DNA of 64,000 nucleotides from Xylocopa sonorina (lineage: Eukaryota; Arthropoda; Insecta; Hymenoptera; Apidae): the NCBI RefSeq assembly GCF_050948175.1, contig NC_135203.1:2976001-3040000 (forward strand). The letters run 5' to 3'. Made by a program: the position numbers and the translations under genes. Shown piece by piece: positions 1 through 13,100 of the stretch (position 1 is its first letter; each line of letters opens with the position of its first letter). The notes below the pieces were generated by a model, which was not told the DNA's origin, ran no database searches, and saw nothing but the letters and a program-made list of their open reading frames with translations.

Positions 1-3000
1 CGTTTCGTTCATACGGTGCCGTCTTCCAGGTGGATCGCGGTCTCGTGGGTGGAAGTTCGCGAGTCGTCGCGATTGAATCATCCGCGAGCGTCCCTCGCAG
101 CTACTGGCACGATTTCGACCGGTTCAGGGGCTCCTCTCGGTTCTGATCCTCGCGTTAGCAAGGAGACACTGAATTATCGAATGATCCAGCGGATTTTATG
201 AGTGCGCGATAATTGACCACCGAAACGGGTGCCAATTCCATCCTCTTTAGCCGGTTGCGCGGCTCCGTTTCTCGTGCGTCGTTCGACGGACACCGTGGAA
301 GCACCGATTTCACCGTGTCGAAAGATTCCAGGTCATAAATCGCGTGTGCAACTTCGCGCGCCGTCGGGAATCGGGTTGCAGACTCGCGCTGAGACGTTAT
401 TCGCTACTTATCAGAGATGGCACGCGGGAGATGGCACTGTATAGCAGTCTCGTTTCGAAAATGTTGGTCCCGTTCTTTTTCACACCTACTTTCTTTCGCC
501 AGGTGTTGTTAAAGCTTTCAATTTATCTAAAACGGGAGGAGAGTCGGACGTTTATTAACGTCCGACGCGTGATTAATCGTTGCGCGAAAATTCTGATGAT
601 TTAGTAAGAACCCTGTGTGGACCGACAATTTTACCACGCTCGATATTTCGACAGTTTGGAACCACGGGTCACGTTCCAGTCAAACACGCCAGGATAAATC
701 TCGTTCGCGTGGATGAGAAATTCCGACGACCAAGGTGGATTCTCCGGATTCTTCGTCGGGGCTCGAACGAAAGTGTTCGCCGTGACGTAACGCGAACGCG
801 TAGAGACCTATGCAGAGTGAAATATCATCGACTACGAATTGATTTCATTCGCGACGCGTGGTCGTATATATTTGCACGCTATTCTCTCGCGGATCGCCAG
901 CGAAAAATACGTTTCTTATATGACGTCCCCGTGGGCGGCATTTGATTAGCAGCGACGCGTGCCGTATATTATGTTGATTGCCAACACCGGACCGCGCGGA
1001 GATTTTCGCTGCGCGTGGCAACGCGTACTCGAGGACGCTTGCAACCCCTGCTGAAGCTCGCTCGTCGAGTCGTTGCTTCGCATAAGAACGCAAACTCGAG
1101 CAAAGTCGCGAGTAAAGACCTGGGCAAAGGGAAGAAAGGTCTTGGGGAGGGGAAAAAAGTGGACGATCGCATGGAAGTCAAAGAGCCGGTCGATCTACGG
1201 AACGCAATGCAACCGCGGTCGAGCCACGAGGCTTTCGTGCAACTACGTGGACGTCGTCGTCGTCGTAACAGCCGGTGAAAGTCTTGTCCGGCCAGGATGA
1301 TTGATGTCGCGGGCGCAGCTCGCTACGGCCGGACAAACCTCCCTTCACTTCATCGTGGACTTCGAATTCCTTGTTTTATCGGGCAAGGGCCCCTCGCGGT
1401 ATAAATTTCTAGCGGTCGATAGCGGGACATTTTTGACCCGCGGATCGATTCGTGAGAAATGTCGTTGGGAATGCTGATCCGCGGCAGCCGCCTCCGGGAT
1501 ATTAATAATCGGCTGCCGGAAAAATCGGCCGCAATCGCGCGAGACCGCCTATCGAATGCTTGCACGACACTCGCGCGGAAGATCTACAGTCGTCGAAAGT
1601 CGCTTCGTGGGCGATTTTCGACCGCTGGGAATGTCGATTTCGATCGTTTCCAATTTGGAAATCTCTTTCAAATTATTCGATACGACTCTTCGTGAATTGT
1701 ATATTCCAGACAAATCGTTCTCGAGTGTTGGTTCCTCGACGTTAGATAGAAGATTCGACGCATGCTGTTCTCTTTTACTAACAAATTTACATCTGTATCC
1801 CAGCTGGAAACTTTTGCAACTGCTTCCAACAGAACGTCCATCGATGCCAACGATATCCATTCCGCCAGTCTCAGAATGTAACATTTCGTTCGAATATCAT
1901 TGAAAAGCAAACACTCTCTCCCTTCCTACTCTTTGCACGATACAATTTCGTACGATTTATGCGCGCGTACAGGTCGTCGTAAAGCAATTACGATAAAAAA
2001 TGACTGGCGCTGATACGCGTGTACCCGGCGCGAGAAGACAAAAGGTTGCACGATCGCGGGACAGCAGAATTATGCCTTGGCTATCACGATCTAACTCAGT
2101 CACTGAGATTACGATACGCAACAACCTCAGGCACGACGTCCGCCGCGTGCACGCGTCCGAACGTATTTCTCTCGCGCGGTTATCGCGAAACTATCCGCGC
2201 TCGAGCAGCCTAATAAACTGCCCGCGCGCCCCGGCGCACAATTCGACGGGGATAAAAGTCAATTACGCGGTGACGCTCGATGCTTTACGTTCTACTATGT
2301 AAGCGCACAGGTACGAGAAGCGTCGCGAGCGAAATGAGCGTTTATCGCCGCGCGAGGATAAATAATTCCCACGTAGAGGACATAAAGGATCGCGCGAGGG
2401 GCGAGAGGAGGCTCGTTGACGACCCACGGTGCCCTTGTCCGTCGGTGAAAAACTGTCCGAAAACCGATTACTCGCCGTCCTCTTATCATCTGGACGGGTC
2501 TTGGGGGTAAAAACGCGGCCCTGGTCATCTGCATAAGCGGAGGCCGTCGGTGTGGTTGCACTTGGCGGCGGTTTATAGTTGGGAATGACATCATCCGCGA
2601 TCTCGGGCGTACACCTAGCGCGTAATCGCCGGACGAAGGCGTATCAGCTGTGTCGTATCTTATTTCCGTCTTGTTCCCCTTGGACGGCCGCGCGTTCGCG
2701 GTCCCCGCCGGCGGGAGGTGGTAACGAGAGGTGCGCGAGGAAAATGGAACGCGAGGAAAGGGTTAGACGAGGGAGGGAGGGCCGCGTGTGGGTCGCGTGT
2801 CGGCAAGCCCAGCTTGTGCTTCGACCACGGCTAGCCAACCGTGTGATGACGAACAGCCTTGCGCTACGTACGATTCGCCAGTGGCCCGTTTACATTTTTC
2901 ACCTTCTACCGTTTGCGTTTCTATTGCGAGTCGCTACGGTGACGATAAACGATCGAACGATCCTGAAACGAATTGCACGTTCAGGCGAATCGCTTTGCAA

Positions 3001-3705
3001 CAGTCTCGCGTCCCTTCGACGGGGTTGACAGCTTCGCAGAGGTAACCGATCGCGTATTTAATGGGAAACGAGCGACTGGACGCGCTGAGCGGATTCACGT
3101 TTCCACGAAATTGAGTACGACGGTTCGCCAGAGGCATTCCTAACTTTCTTCTATCCTCGAGGGACGGTCGACGAATAGAGAGCGATTTGCTTTCTTTCAA
3201 CGGTACCCGCGACGAGACGTTTCGGCCGGATCTAGAGCCGGTTCGTGGAAAGAGCGACGGCAGAAAGAACCGTCACGTTCACGATTTTAACGGCGAAACC
3301 AACGGATACGCTGGAATTATTAATCAGCCAGTTCTTACGACGGGTGGCCAATCCTCGGGGATGTGACATTAGCAATTTCATTCCTCGCGCTTCCAGGATT
3401 CGCATCGATATCGATTATTTAACGAACTTCTTCACCAGTCGCCGGACGCTTTCATATCGGCCGCGTGGCTCAGGTTTTGCCGCCACTCTATTTCGCTTCC
3501 CATCGCCGCTCGTTTTAATTAGTACAGACCGGTGGAAACGGGACTGCTCCGATCGAGCCGCATTCCCAGCTCATCTTTCGAGGGACGATCGAGTACCGTG
3601 CGCTATGAGCTTCAGCTCGAGGGGGAAAAACGTAGGTAAAGCTCACTTTCTGTCTGCTTTTTCAATGCTACCAGTCACTTTGTCAAGAACACCTGAATGT
3701 GAGAT
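1..3705. other. Non-coding CpG-rich stretch, no gene recognised
   Basis: No open frame here resembles a known protein. The longest frame without a stop on the plus strand (about 577-945) begins after a stop and has no ATG near its start. A pyrimidine-rich acceptor-like sequence ends in CAG at about 502, and a GTAAGA donor-like word lies at 603. They would delimit a 100-nt open segment, but nothing else supports an exon. A short GTC-type trinucleotide run lies near 1252-1266. The last few hundred bases grade into the AT-rich island that holds the 301-bp duplication. I see no RNA gene, transposon end or promoter that I would defend. Confidence 0.6.
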
Positions 3706-4307
3706 TTTGTTTAAATAATCGCAAGTCTCCTATGAAGTCTAAGAAATTCATAAATCAAGTTATACTTGTATTATACTAGCAATATTGCACACTTGTCCTG
3801 TTTTAAAATTACTACCCTGTTTATATTAAGTACGGGGTGACTATCGAGATAAATGAAATTTAAATATGCGAAAAGTGCGAATTGTCCAAAGAAAAGTATA
3901 TCGTTTAAATACTTTTGTATAACAATTCAGAAACGCAACCCCATCGTCGAGCAGATATGGTTGAATGGGCATGGAGATTGAAATCAGGGGGAACTTAGCG
4001 CGGCTGTTTGTTCGAACAATCGCGAGTCTTGTATAAAGTCTATGAAATTCATAAGTCAAGTTACAGTTGTACTATACTAGCAATATTGCACACTTGTCCT
4101 GTTCTAAAATTACTGCCCTGTCTATATTAAGTACGGGGTGACTATCGAGATAAATGAAATTTAAATATGCGAAAAACGCGAAATGTCCAAAGAAAAGTGT
4201 ATCGTTTAAATACTTTTGTATAACAATGCAGAAACGCAGTCCCATCGTCGAGCAAATGTGGTTGAATAGGCATGGAGATCGAAATCGGGGGAAACTTAGC
4301 GCGGCTG
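3706..4307. repeat. Two-copy tandem duplication, 301-bp unit
   Basis: Copy 1 is 3706-4006 and copy 2 is 4007-4307, so the period is exactly 301. Aligned by eye, the copies differ at roughly 25-30 positions (about 90 percent identity) with no indel I could find. Shared landmarks are a block around AATATTGCACACTTGTCCTG at 3781 and 4082, and a block around TACGGGGTGACTATCGAGA. The junction carries the perfect 12-bp palindrome TTGTTCGAACAA (4008-4019); copy 1 has a degenerate version at its own start. On the minus strand each copy keeps a short open frame of about 50 codons ending in the same stop. Many of the differences change the residue, so this looks like inheritance rather than selection. 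The unit could be part of a dispersed bee or ant repeat, but I do not recognise the family. Confidence 0.93.
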
Positions 4308-5551
4308 ATGAGCCTCGCGGGTGTACACCTGGAGCACGCGTGGGCCCACACACGCACCAACCTATCACGCCTCCTCGCGTGACGTCACGCCTGGTTATAT
4401 CCACGGTGCTGCTCCCAGAGAGGGCGAGGGGGCAGAAAAAAGGCCCCGATCGGGCAGGGAAAAAAGGAGTGACCCGAACCGGTCCACGCCGGGTCAACAG
4501 CACACGCGCCACCCCCGTATGGACCGTCGTGCAACGGCCCGACGCCGCGCATCTAACGGGTGTTTCTCGGCTAAATCTGGGACAGTCGTACCTCGCGAGC
4601 GCGGACGCGTCGCGCGCGATTATTTCGAAAAAGGAGACGCGTGTCCCTCTCGAAGCTCTGCGCTCTGATTTCGAGTGGCGAGTATCGAAAGAGCTCGTCC
4701 TGAGATCTTAATCGAGCTCCGGTTTCAGATGCTTCCATCCGTCCTGTCCTCGCTTCGCGTATCTTTAGAGCATTCCGTCGTTGCAAAGGGAACGCAACGT
4801 ACGATGTACCTACTTATCTAGAAGATTTTTTAAGTTACGTAATGATGGTATTAGCTTAACGATACGAGGAGTATAAAATTCAGTATAAATTGGAGAAAAC
4901 TCTCAGATATAGAGCTGCGAGTAAGAAGATCGATCAATTCACGCCTGTCGATAGCGGACTCCAACCGCTTCTCCAAAAGAGAAAACGAGACCGACATTTT
5001 TTTTTTTTTTTTCTAAGCGTGTAACTCCCGAAGAATATAAAACTCCGTTCGACTTTCGTTCCGTTAATCTGGTTCTCGCATCTCGTGCAGAGTCTAGCGC
5101 TAAAAATGGAGGCAGACTTCCGCGCGCGTAACTGCCGACTCGACCAGCCGATCTGACTCACAGAGGGAAGCGATAGCCAGTAGCGCTCGATAATCCAATT
5201 TGCATTTTAATTTAAATAACTACCGATCCGAACGCCAGCTATCTAGGCATCGACGATTCCAATTACAAGCTGGTGGATGCTACGAGGAGCCCTCCGCGGC
5301 CGCCATTAAGGACGCTCAGCCTCGAACGTACCTAATTTCTCTGGTAGACAATCGCGAAGACCAACAGCGTCGTTCTATCGATAACCCATCGCATTCGCGT
5401 CACATAACGTCTTATTTATCCGACGACTGAAATCGACGTGGACCAACAGGCGGCGAACAGTGGGATCATCTTCGTTTTCTCTCTCGTCGGGTCGCACTCT
5501 CTCATCCTTATCTAGAGAACGAGTTCTCTTTATCAACCGGTGTAATTTCCC

Positions 5552-5570
5552 ATCGGACTATTAGTCCGAT
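5552..5570. repeat. 19-bp near-perfect palindrome
   Basis: The 9-bp arms ATCGGACTA and TAGTCCGAT flank a single central T. Such a short interrupted palindrome could be a binding site for a dimeric regulator, or chance. It lies in a gene-free stretch and nothing next to it indicates a promoter. Confidence 0.8.
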
Positions 5571-7936
5571 CCTGGTCGATATCGACGGGAAAGCCCGTAA
5601 AGCTAATTGGTTATTCAAATCCCCTGTTAGCCATGAATTTTCTATGGTTTCTATAGCGATGATAATGGCCGCTAAATCGAGCTAGCAGGTGAACGTTGAC
5701 GAAGTAAAATCGCAGCCATCGTGGAGGCAGGATTATTAATTACGATCGCTGTTCGAGCACTTATTATCACCGCGCTTATTTCCTTTCGACATATTGTTTC
5801 CTCTTCTTTATGAATAATAAATAGCAACGCGTGAAATTTACGAGGCGATATCTTCGATTATCCAGAGTATACGCTGAACGAGAACATCCTGTCAAAGAGT
5901 GTTCAAACGAGTGCCTCTAGACAGTAGTGCACATCAATAATAGGCGAGACGTATCAAATAATCAAGCGGTACGATTATCTCGCTACATATAATCGCTTAA
6001 CGAGCAATACATGAAACCGGAAAATGGCGTGCACCAGCTACAGGCGAACTTATAAAGATACCCTTCCGGTTCTTATTAGCGCGTACTCGAGAACAAATTG
6101 AAGAGGGCGCTCGTAACTCGAACGCGCCGCTCGAGCCACCCTGTTCCCTATTTCACACGGGAAAACCCGTGAGAACGGTACCGGCTCACCCCGTCGCGGA
6201 TCGTTAAAAAGGATCGGACGGCGCGCGAAACTCGATCAGCGTTTTGCCCGCGCGACGACGCGCCGCGTTTCCCTGCGTGTAATTGCCGCCCGGGCCCGGC
6301 TGGAATGCGCGGAAATCGTGCGAATATCCTCGCCGCTCGGCGAGGAGCAAAAAGCGTTTTACAGCACTGATAGCAGGTTATTAGCGAATCGTCGTAGGGC
6401 TGTTCATCATCGCGCGCCACGGCGCCGCTCGCCGTCTGCCTCTCACCCCGCCCCTCTCAGCCGCTCGAGCGGCCGTTTTTCTCCCGCGGCTGGTTTCTCG
6501 CGGCCTGGCCCATTTCTCGAACTCGACTCCGAGCCGCTCAATTATCTACCCCCCCGGCGGAATACAAGATAATAATTGCGAATATTAGCGATGTTTCGGA
6601 AGTTTAATGAAAAGGACGTGGCAACGCGAGCCGCGGAGCCGGTAGCAAATTATTCCGTGGATACCGCCACGCATACCTGCCTTTTACTGCCCCGCTAGGC
6701 ACACCGCGCCGTTTATCATTACCAACGCGCGATCGAACAGGGCCAATGGGAAAATGTACGCGTCTAACGATAAACTGCGAGAGTCTGGCTACGCTCTAGC
6801 CAACGAGAGACGTTCTTAGTTCGCAGACACGTTAGTTTCACTGATAATTAACTATTCGTGCTTCCACTGTCGTTGCATCTGTATCAAAAATAGATCTCAA
6901 CGTTTTTATTCATCGAAAAGAAATAATTTTTTGGAGCGTAACTATATGTGCAGAGACAGCGTGCTACATTATTAAGACACGCGCGACCCGTTTGGCCATG
7001 GACGATAATTTTGCTGCCACGAAGCGACTGTTCTAGAGCGCACAATGCGCGATAATGCAGTCGGAGGTCGTGCGATTCGAGAGGCGGAGACGAAGGAAAG
7101 CTCGCGCAGAGGGATGAAATTTACGCGGAAAGGCGCGGCTGTTCGTGTCGTGCACATTGTAGAGGTTCGCCCGTTGTTTATTACGCATAAAGATGCTCGT
7201 ACGCTTCACTTCTCGTCTGTCGGCTCGCGCGCAACGCGGTTTAATTATTTATTGCGCGCGAGAAGGTGCCAGAGGAGAGGAACGCGCGCTTGATAATCCT
7301 TCGCGCTCCCGAGGGCGCGTCTAGATGCCTGGAGACGCGCCAGTCCTCCCCATCGACCGGTAATTTACAGCCACGTGGCATCACCTCGTATGTTACACCC
7401 ACGAGGCAGAAGAATCTCGCGCGACTCGTTACGATACGCGCACCGGCTAAATTGTAGCGGCTTCGGGCGTATAATTTGAACAGTGACTCTTCCAATGGGA
7501 CGCCAGGTGAACCTGACTCTCGCAGAGCGTCAGACATTGTCATCGAAGGTCGTGTCATCGTTCTGCAACGATCTGCTAAACTTGGAACGCGGTTCTTACG
7601 CTCGTCTCAGTGTCATGGAATTAAAATCTGTTCACCACGAACAGCATGAAACACTTAGTTGACAACAATGTATCGATAGTACGAGTAATTGAACCGCAAG
7701 CTTTCCAACGCATATACGAAAGCCTCCCTCGAACAGTTCCAGAGAAGAGAGCTCAAGCGAAGGGGAGGCTTTCTCGCGCGCGCGAAAGAGGGAGGCGGAA
7801 GCGGACCGTGGCGCGTCGGTATTTTCGAATCGTCGAAGAAGACGGACGTCTCAATCGGCGGCGGCGAACGTCCACGGTGGTCGACAATGGCGAGCAATCG
7901 CATATATATCCCTGGCGAGCCGGTGTTCGCGCCTGC

Positions 7937-7975
7937 TAATCACCCATGGGTTCAGGCCTCGTACGAGGGTGATTA
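7937..7975. repeat. Inverted repeat, 9-bp stem with 21-nt loop
   Basis: TAATCACCC at 7937-7945 is the reverse complement of GGGTGATTA at 7967-7975. The loop end overlaps a perfect 12-bp palindrome CCTCGTACGAGG at 7957-7968, so two alternative hairpins compete. The stem is too short for a microRNA precursor. Confidence 0.7.
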
Positions 7976-8959
7976 ATGGATCGAGGCCGCGTCCCGGGTA
8001 CCGCCGGGACAAAGTTACGAGCGAACCTACCGCAGCCCTATATCAATCCTGATTTCCTCAGGCTGCTTTCACAAAGGAGCCCTTCTTACTTCTCCCCTCC
8101 GCCGCCGCGCCGCGGAACCGACTCATGCCAGATTCCTGTGGGTACAGCACAATGAAGAAGCATGCGTCTTATCCTGTCCCGATTATTCCTTCCCCGGCCT
8201 TCGACTCAAATTATATTGAAATGTACATGCGAAATGCGACGGCACTGCATCGCTCGCGAATACACTCGACTACGACTCTCTGGATTCTGGATTCTGGACT
8301 CGAGCGATATCGATGTACCGTTTCGCAGAAAATGTTTCATAAATTATGCGATCCTTCTACTAGATAAGTAGATCTGAAGGGCACGACGAACGTCCACACG
8401 TCGTGTAACCCCTCTGCCAACAGATTACAGCACATTTAAGCACGGTAGCTAACAAGTTCCTTACCAAGGGTCGTTACCTATCAGTCTTATCGAAAAACGT
8501 AATTCCATAGCTGTTTAACCGGCGCAGGCCAAGTGCCAGGCGAACCGGACGGTAGCGAACTTCTGGCAAGAAGGTAATATTCCCCGCGAGCGCATTACGC
8601 GAAATAACGCGGATGCCGAGGCGCCGGGAAAGATACGGCGCTGGTTTACACGGGGGAATGCCGTGGCGAGATATTCGCAGAATGTACAAAGTGGACTGCG
8701 GGTACGATTTCTCACGGTCGCGCGACGAGTTACGCTCACGAGGATCGACTGTCCCAGGGCTCATCGATTAGCTTCGACGTGACTAATACGGCGGCGTCCA
8801 ATTCGCAGGACCCCTGTCGAGCGGGCACGCGCCCCTTTCGGTTCTACCAGTGGCGGTCGACGAGGATTTAATTGCGTGTATAATGGGCTAGACGAAAATG
8901 AGTTACGACGGGCGAGTTGCGTAGAGAGTATAAAGATGTGTTAAATATTCATCTCTTAC

Positions 8960-9199
8960 TTTAGCTATTCTTCTAACTAAATTCTCGCTGTTCTGTTGTG
9001 TAGCAGGAACGATGAAGAAGAATGTCGATGGAAGAAGAGCCGCGAACGAAGGGAGGGGCGATAGTTGAACTTTGTGCTGCGCTTTGCGTACGGCAGAGAA
9101 GATGAAGAGGATTCTCGACGAAGAGAAGAAAAGAAGCGCGGCTGTAAAGCGTGAAGCGTAGCATCGGAGAAACCAGCTCGCGCGGTCCTTCATTAGCAT
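8960..9199 (-). CDS. Weak candidate first coding exon, unknown protein
   Basis: On the minus strand an ATG at 9199-9197 opens an 80-codon frame that ends exactly on AAA followed by GTAAGA, a good splice donor in phase 0. The encoded segment has hydrophobic patches near residues 19-35 and 59-65 and a polar end (TQQNSENLVRRIAK). I do not recognise it. There is no in-frame stop just before the ATG, so the start is not fixed, and the frame would hit a stop soon after the donor if unspliced. Frames of this length occur by chance many times in this window, and only the donor position makes this one worth recording. Confidence 0.08.
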
Positions 9200-10096
9200 C
9201 AATCCGACGATCTTGGCGTGGGAGAGATTGTTTATCTTGCCTCGATATTGCTGAAGCCCGTCGAGGCTGAACGGTTCGATACCATCGACACAACCAATCG
9301 GGTTTCATCGATTTCTTTTATTTCCGTCACGCTTTCACTCTAACGATGGATCGAAAATCGAATTCACGGTCGACGTCGATGACGGAAAAATAATAGGACG
9401 AACTTTATGCGAGGGTGCGATACGAATTTATCTATACTCAGAATAAACTCTCTCGAGCAGCTGCTGACCGCTTCTATCGTTAAAAATTAGTATTCGCAGA
9501 ACGGCGTGGCACTCGTGCTTCCACGAAAGCGGATATCTATCGTGGTTGTAATATTAAGTCGTCAAGATACACCCACGTGTCCGCGAGAGAAGGGAGGACG
9601 TCGGTACCGCGTGCTCACGTAGGTGAAACGGCACGCACCGTGGAAAATGCAAACGCGATAAATCTTCCTTCGTATACGACGCATAATTAGCCCGCTGCGC
9701 CCTTCGCCGGCTGTTCCTCCCTTGACCTGCGCCGCGAGCGGAAAGAAACGTACCGGATCCCTGCCCAGGCGAGACCAACGGCTCCTCGGACGACGGATGA
9801 CGAAAGATGTATGATTGATTGATTAATAATTGGGAATAAATCGTGCTTAGCCTGGGCCAGGTTCGCCTGGACACGTAACGATCGAGATTTCAACTCGTCG
9901 CGTCGTTAGACGCGATGCGCGTTCACCGTTCGATGCAAAAAAATGCCGGTTATTCCCGAATAAGGGAGGCGGCAAGAAACGAACCGGAGGTTGGGCAACC
10001 GCAAACTATGGTTCCTAAATCTCGCCGGCAAGGTGCTCTCGCCGCTCGTCCGGCAGCCGTTCTTTTTATCCCTGGCGGTGGTGTAAAAAAAAAAGC

Positions 10097-10138
<42 letters not shown>

Positions 10139-13100
10139 AAGGAGCAAGAGGTGGGCCTCGCGTTATTTATGGGGTGACCCGATAATTAAGGTCGGTATCG
10201 CGCGCGAGGCGGAGAAAAAGCCCGTGGACGCAATCGCGAATAAATCATTTCGCGACGAACGAGTCGGGCGTGGCTTGCCGGGGAAGAGGGTTAATGTGGA
10301 TCGCGATTCAGCCCGCGACAATTCATTCGCGCGGCTGCTGCTGCCCCGCTGTCCCGTTTGCGCTCGGTTTAACGGTACCACCGACGGCCAGCCCGGCTCG
10401 TCGTGATTGCAGTATCACGTTCGGACCGCGTGTTAATGCATTGTTGATGAGCGTTGCGAACGATGTCGTTCGTGGCGGCTGCAGGAAACGAGGAACACCA
10501 AATGGATGGGTGCACCGATTTATGCAACGTTTTTGAATCGCGTGGAACTCCTTCTTCTTAATGGACCGCGTGAGCCACTTCGATTTTTGCAACCGCGCGT
10601 ACACAAAACCAAAGATCATCTGTACGCGTCGCAAAAACTCTCCGGCCGCGGAGATTGAACGAAATCTCGTCGATTCGATCGATACGCCTGCGAACGAAAG
10701 AAAAAAGGTGGGCCACGTGTTGCAACAGGCGATCCGCGATGGAGGACGTGGATAATATGCGCGGCAACAGGTGGAATCGCGGCTCCCTTCGTGTCTCGCT
10801 GATGATGCACCGTACGTGATATAACGCGTAATTTGGCAGTGGGCTTCGGATGTTCCGAGTAAATTACAGGTTCGTTAAATGAAACATCATTCGCGGTGCC
10901 TTGCTCGCCTGTGCCACCTCGGCTACTTATTACTATTTAATAGGACATTATACGTGCCGGGGAAATTGTTGAATTTCACTCGGGACCGATGATAAACTGT
11001 GCGCTAATGAACGCTTCCGATCGTATCAATCATATCGAGTTGATCTGCGAAGAAGTCATATCATAACGGAGATTGAACCTCGCGTCGAACGTAACCACGG
11101 ATACCGTTGCGTATCGCGGGAATACGAGGATACTGAGTAGCATAATCGACGCGAGCGAAGGGTGAAACCTTGACGCAACGCGTGTTTCGATTTGCATGCG
11201 ATTCGATTAAAGCAACAACGATCTAACGTGCAATTTTATAATTAACATCGAGAATTGTGCTGATACTCTGTATGAACTGTAGAGTAGAAAAGAGTTATGA
11301 TACGCGGAATCTAAGATCGTGATATCTTTTCTGAAAGTTAATGGCGAATTCCTTGTATAAAACGATGGCGATCGTTTGACTGGTGGAGAACGTAAAGACA
11401 CGTTAATAAACAATGTACGACAATAACAGAGGAGGCCAGCGAGCAAAAACCTGGCTCGTGGTACGCGAGTAGAAAAAGTCCGAATCCCTCGAGTAGATTA
11501 AGGAACTAAATAACGGCCTCGCGTGCTGGGTCTCAGGCGTAAGTAGTAGCGGACTGTCTGACTTAAATTGGTTCACACGGTACGAGCAGTCACCACTTAC
11601 GGGGCTTAACCTTTGCTATCTTCATCGATGAACCCGTCGCGTGTGACAAGCGCCGTCAGATTTCTCGACACTCCGATAACCACACCTCCTATTCCTTGCC
11701 TGTTGCCTCACATTCGCTACCAGATCGTTGATAATCCGATCAGCTAAGCTTTACTCTTTAATAATCGATCGAGCTATTGGTTACTGAAATTTAATACCAG
11801 AGAAGCGTTGGTACCTCTCGACTCTGTTCTCAATACCAATGTCCTCTAAACTAGAATCACATCGTAAGTAACTTCCTGCGAGCCACACGACCAAGAGAGC
11901 ACGTGTCTTCTTGAAAGAAGTTACCTTCTTGCGAGTCGATTTTCTTCACTTGATCCGATCTATATCGTTGGCAAAATCTTAAACAGATTCATCTCACACT
12001 CGTCTCGCAATGACTACAAATTTTTCTTCCATTCCACGAACAAGAAGTCGATCGAACTTAAGCGAACGTCTCCCTGAATTTCGATCCGGTAACAAGACCA
12101 GAATAAAATTATAATTGATGATGGCAACGGTCGAGGGACGAGAAACAGGGTCAGAACGATGGAAGTGACAAATCGAGGCGAAACACTGAGCCAGGAACCG
12201 AGAGCTGGATAACCCACTTAGATAAGGCAGAAACCCAGGTATCAATGTTTACTCCCGAGGACGACAGATTGAGCTGTCACGGTGAAGATTACATTTCTCA
12301 TAAGACATAAGCGTTCTCCACCGACGTAATCTATGATCGCGTGGACCGCTGTTGCCCGCGTTAGGCGTGGTTTGCACCTACTCGAGTCGCGAAGATACCA
12401 TGCGCGGCGGATTGGTCCGCGTGCTCGTTTCGAGGACGGTTAATTTGTCGCTGATCGTAACTAAAAATCGACGAACGATCGCCAGCAAATTCCATCGTTC
12501 ATCTAAACGACGACGTCGAACGTATTCCAGCGTGAAGGATCACGCGATCGTTCTCGCGGCTGGATGTTAATTTAAGAAGGTGTCTCTTGGAGAACACACC
12601 TCCTCGCCCTTCCACTGTCCTCCACAGTCGATCGAATCCCGCGTTCCACTCTGAAAAACGTCGTTTCCCATGGAACGGTGGAAGCCAGGTCGAGGATTTA
12701 TCACCGCTTCGGGGCTCGCGTGACGAACGAGTCGAAGCGTGTGTCGTACGTCACCGACATGCTGAAACAACGGCTGACGACTTTGTCGGATAATCGTTTC
12801 ACCCTTCGTTACTTGCCGTTTTATAAAACGATGCTAAATTGCTGGTTGCTCGCGTTACTTTGTCGGGTCTAAATTGCTGCGTTGGGTCCCCGATCGTCTC
12901 GTTCGAGATCACATTCCGAGGGGACGCGGACTCGAGGACACTGATTGTCCGCGTTAAGTAATGGTTATACTACTTGCGTCCCATTTGGCGATCGTTGTAG
13001 ATCCGCGTGTTAATATTCTGTTAGCTGACGGCGCTTCCAACGCGGTCTGTTATTAATTTTCTCTGCATTTTACGCGTTCTCTGCACGCGAAGTAAAAATA

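Larger units (their letters stand above)
4308..8959. other. Non-coding stretch with small palindromes, no gene recognised
   Basis: CpG-rich DNA with AT-rich patches around 4800-5000 and 5560-6060. It contains a full CRE-type octamer TGACGTCA at 4380-4387, a run of 16 T at 4997-5012, a 19-bp near-palindrome at 5552-5570, a 9-bp-stem inverted repeat at 7937-7975, and a 7-bp unit (TCTGGAT) repeated three times near 8279-8299. The minus-strand frame over 4072-4512 and the plus-strand frame over 4154-4711 run into the 301-bp duplication and are arginine-rich beyond it, so I treat both as chance. No exon with two good splice sites was found. Confidence 0.55.

Noticed and set aside
503..602. Exon-like segment between an AG and GTAAGA
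   Set aside because: Open for only 33 codons, lies at the window edge, and nothing downstream continues it.
4380..4387. Consensus CRE octamer TGACGTCA
   Set aside because: A perfect octamer is expected about once by chance in 64 kb, and no promoter lies next to it.
7611..7622. TGTCATGGAATT, as at the start of miR-281
   Set aside because: Only 12 bases match, the rest diverges, and the opposite arm is absent.
9273..9283. Match to a tRNA B-box (GGTTCGATACC)
   Set aside because: No A-box at the right distance, and no cloverleaf or acceptor stem could be formed around it.
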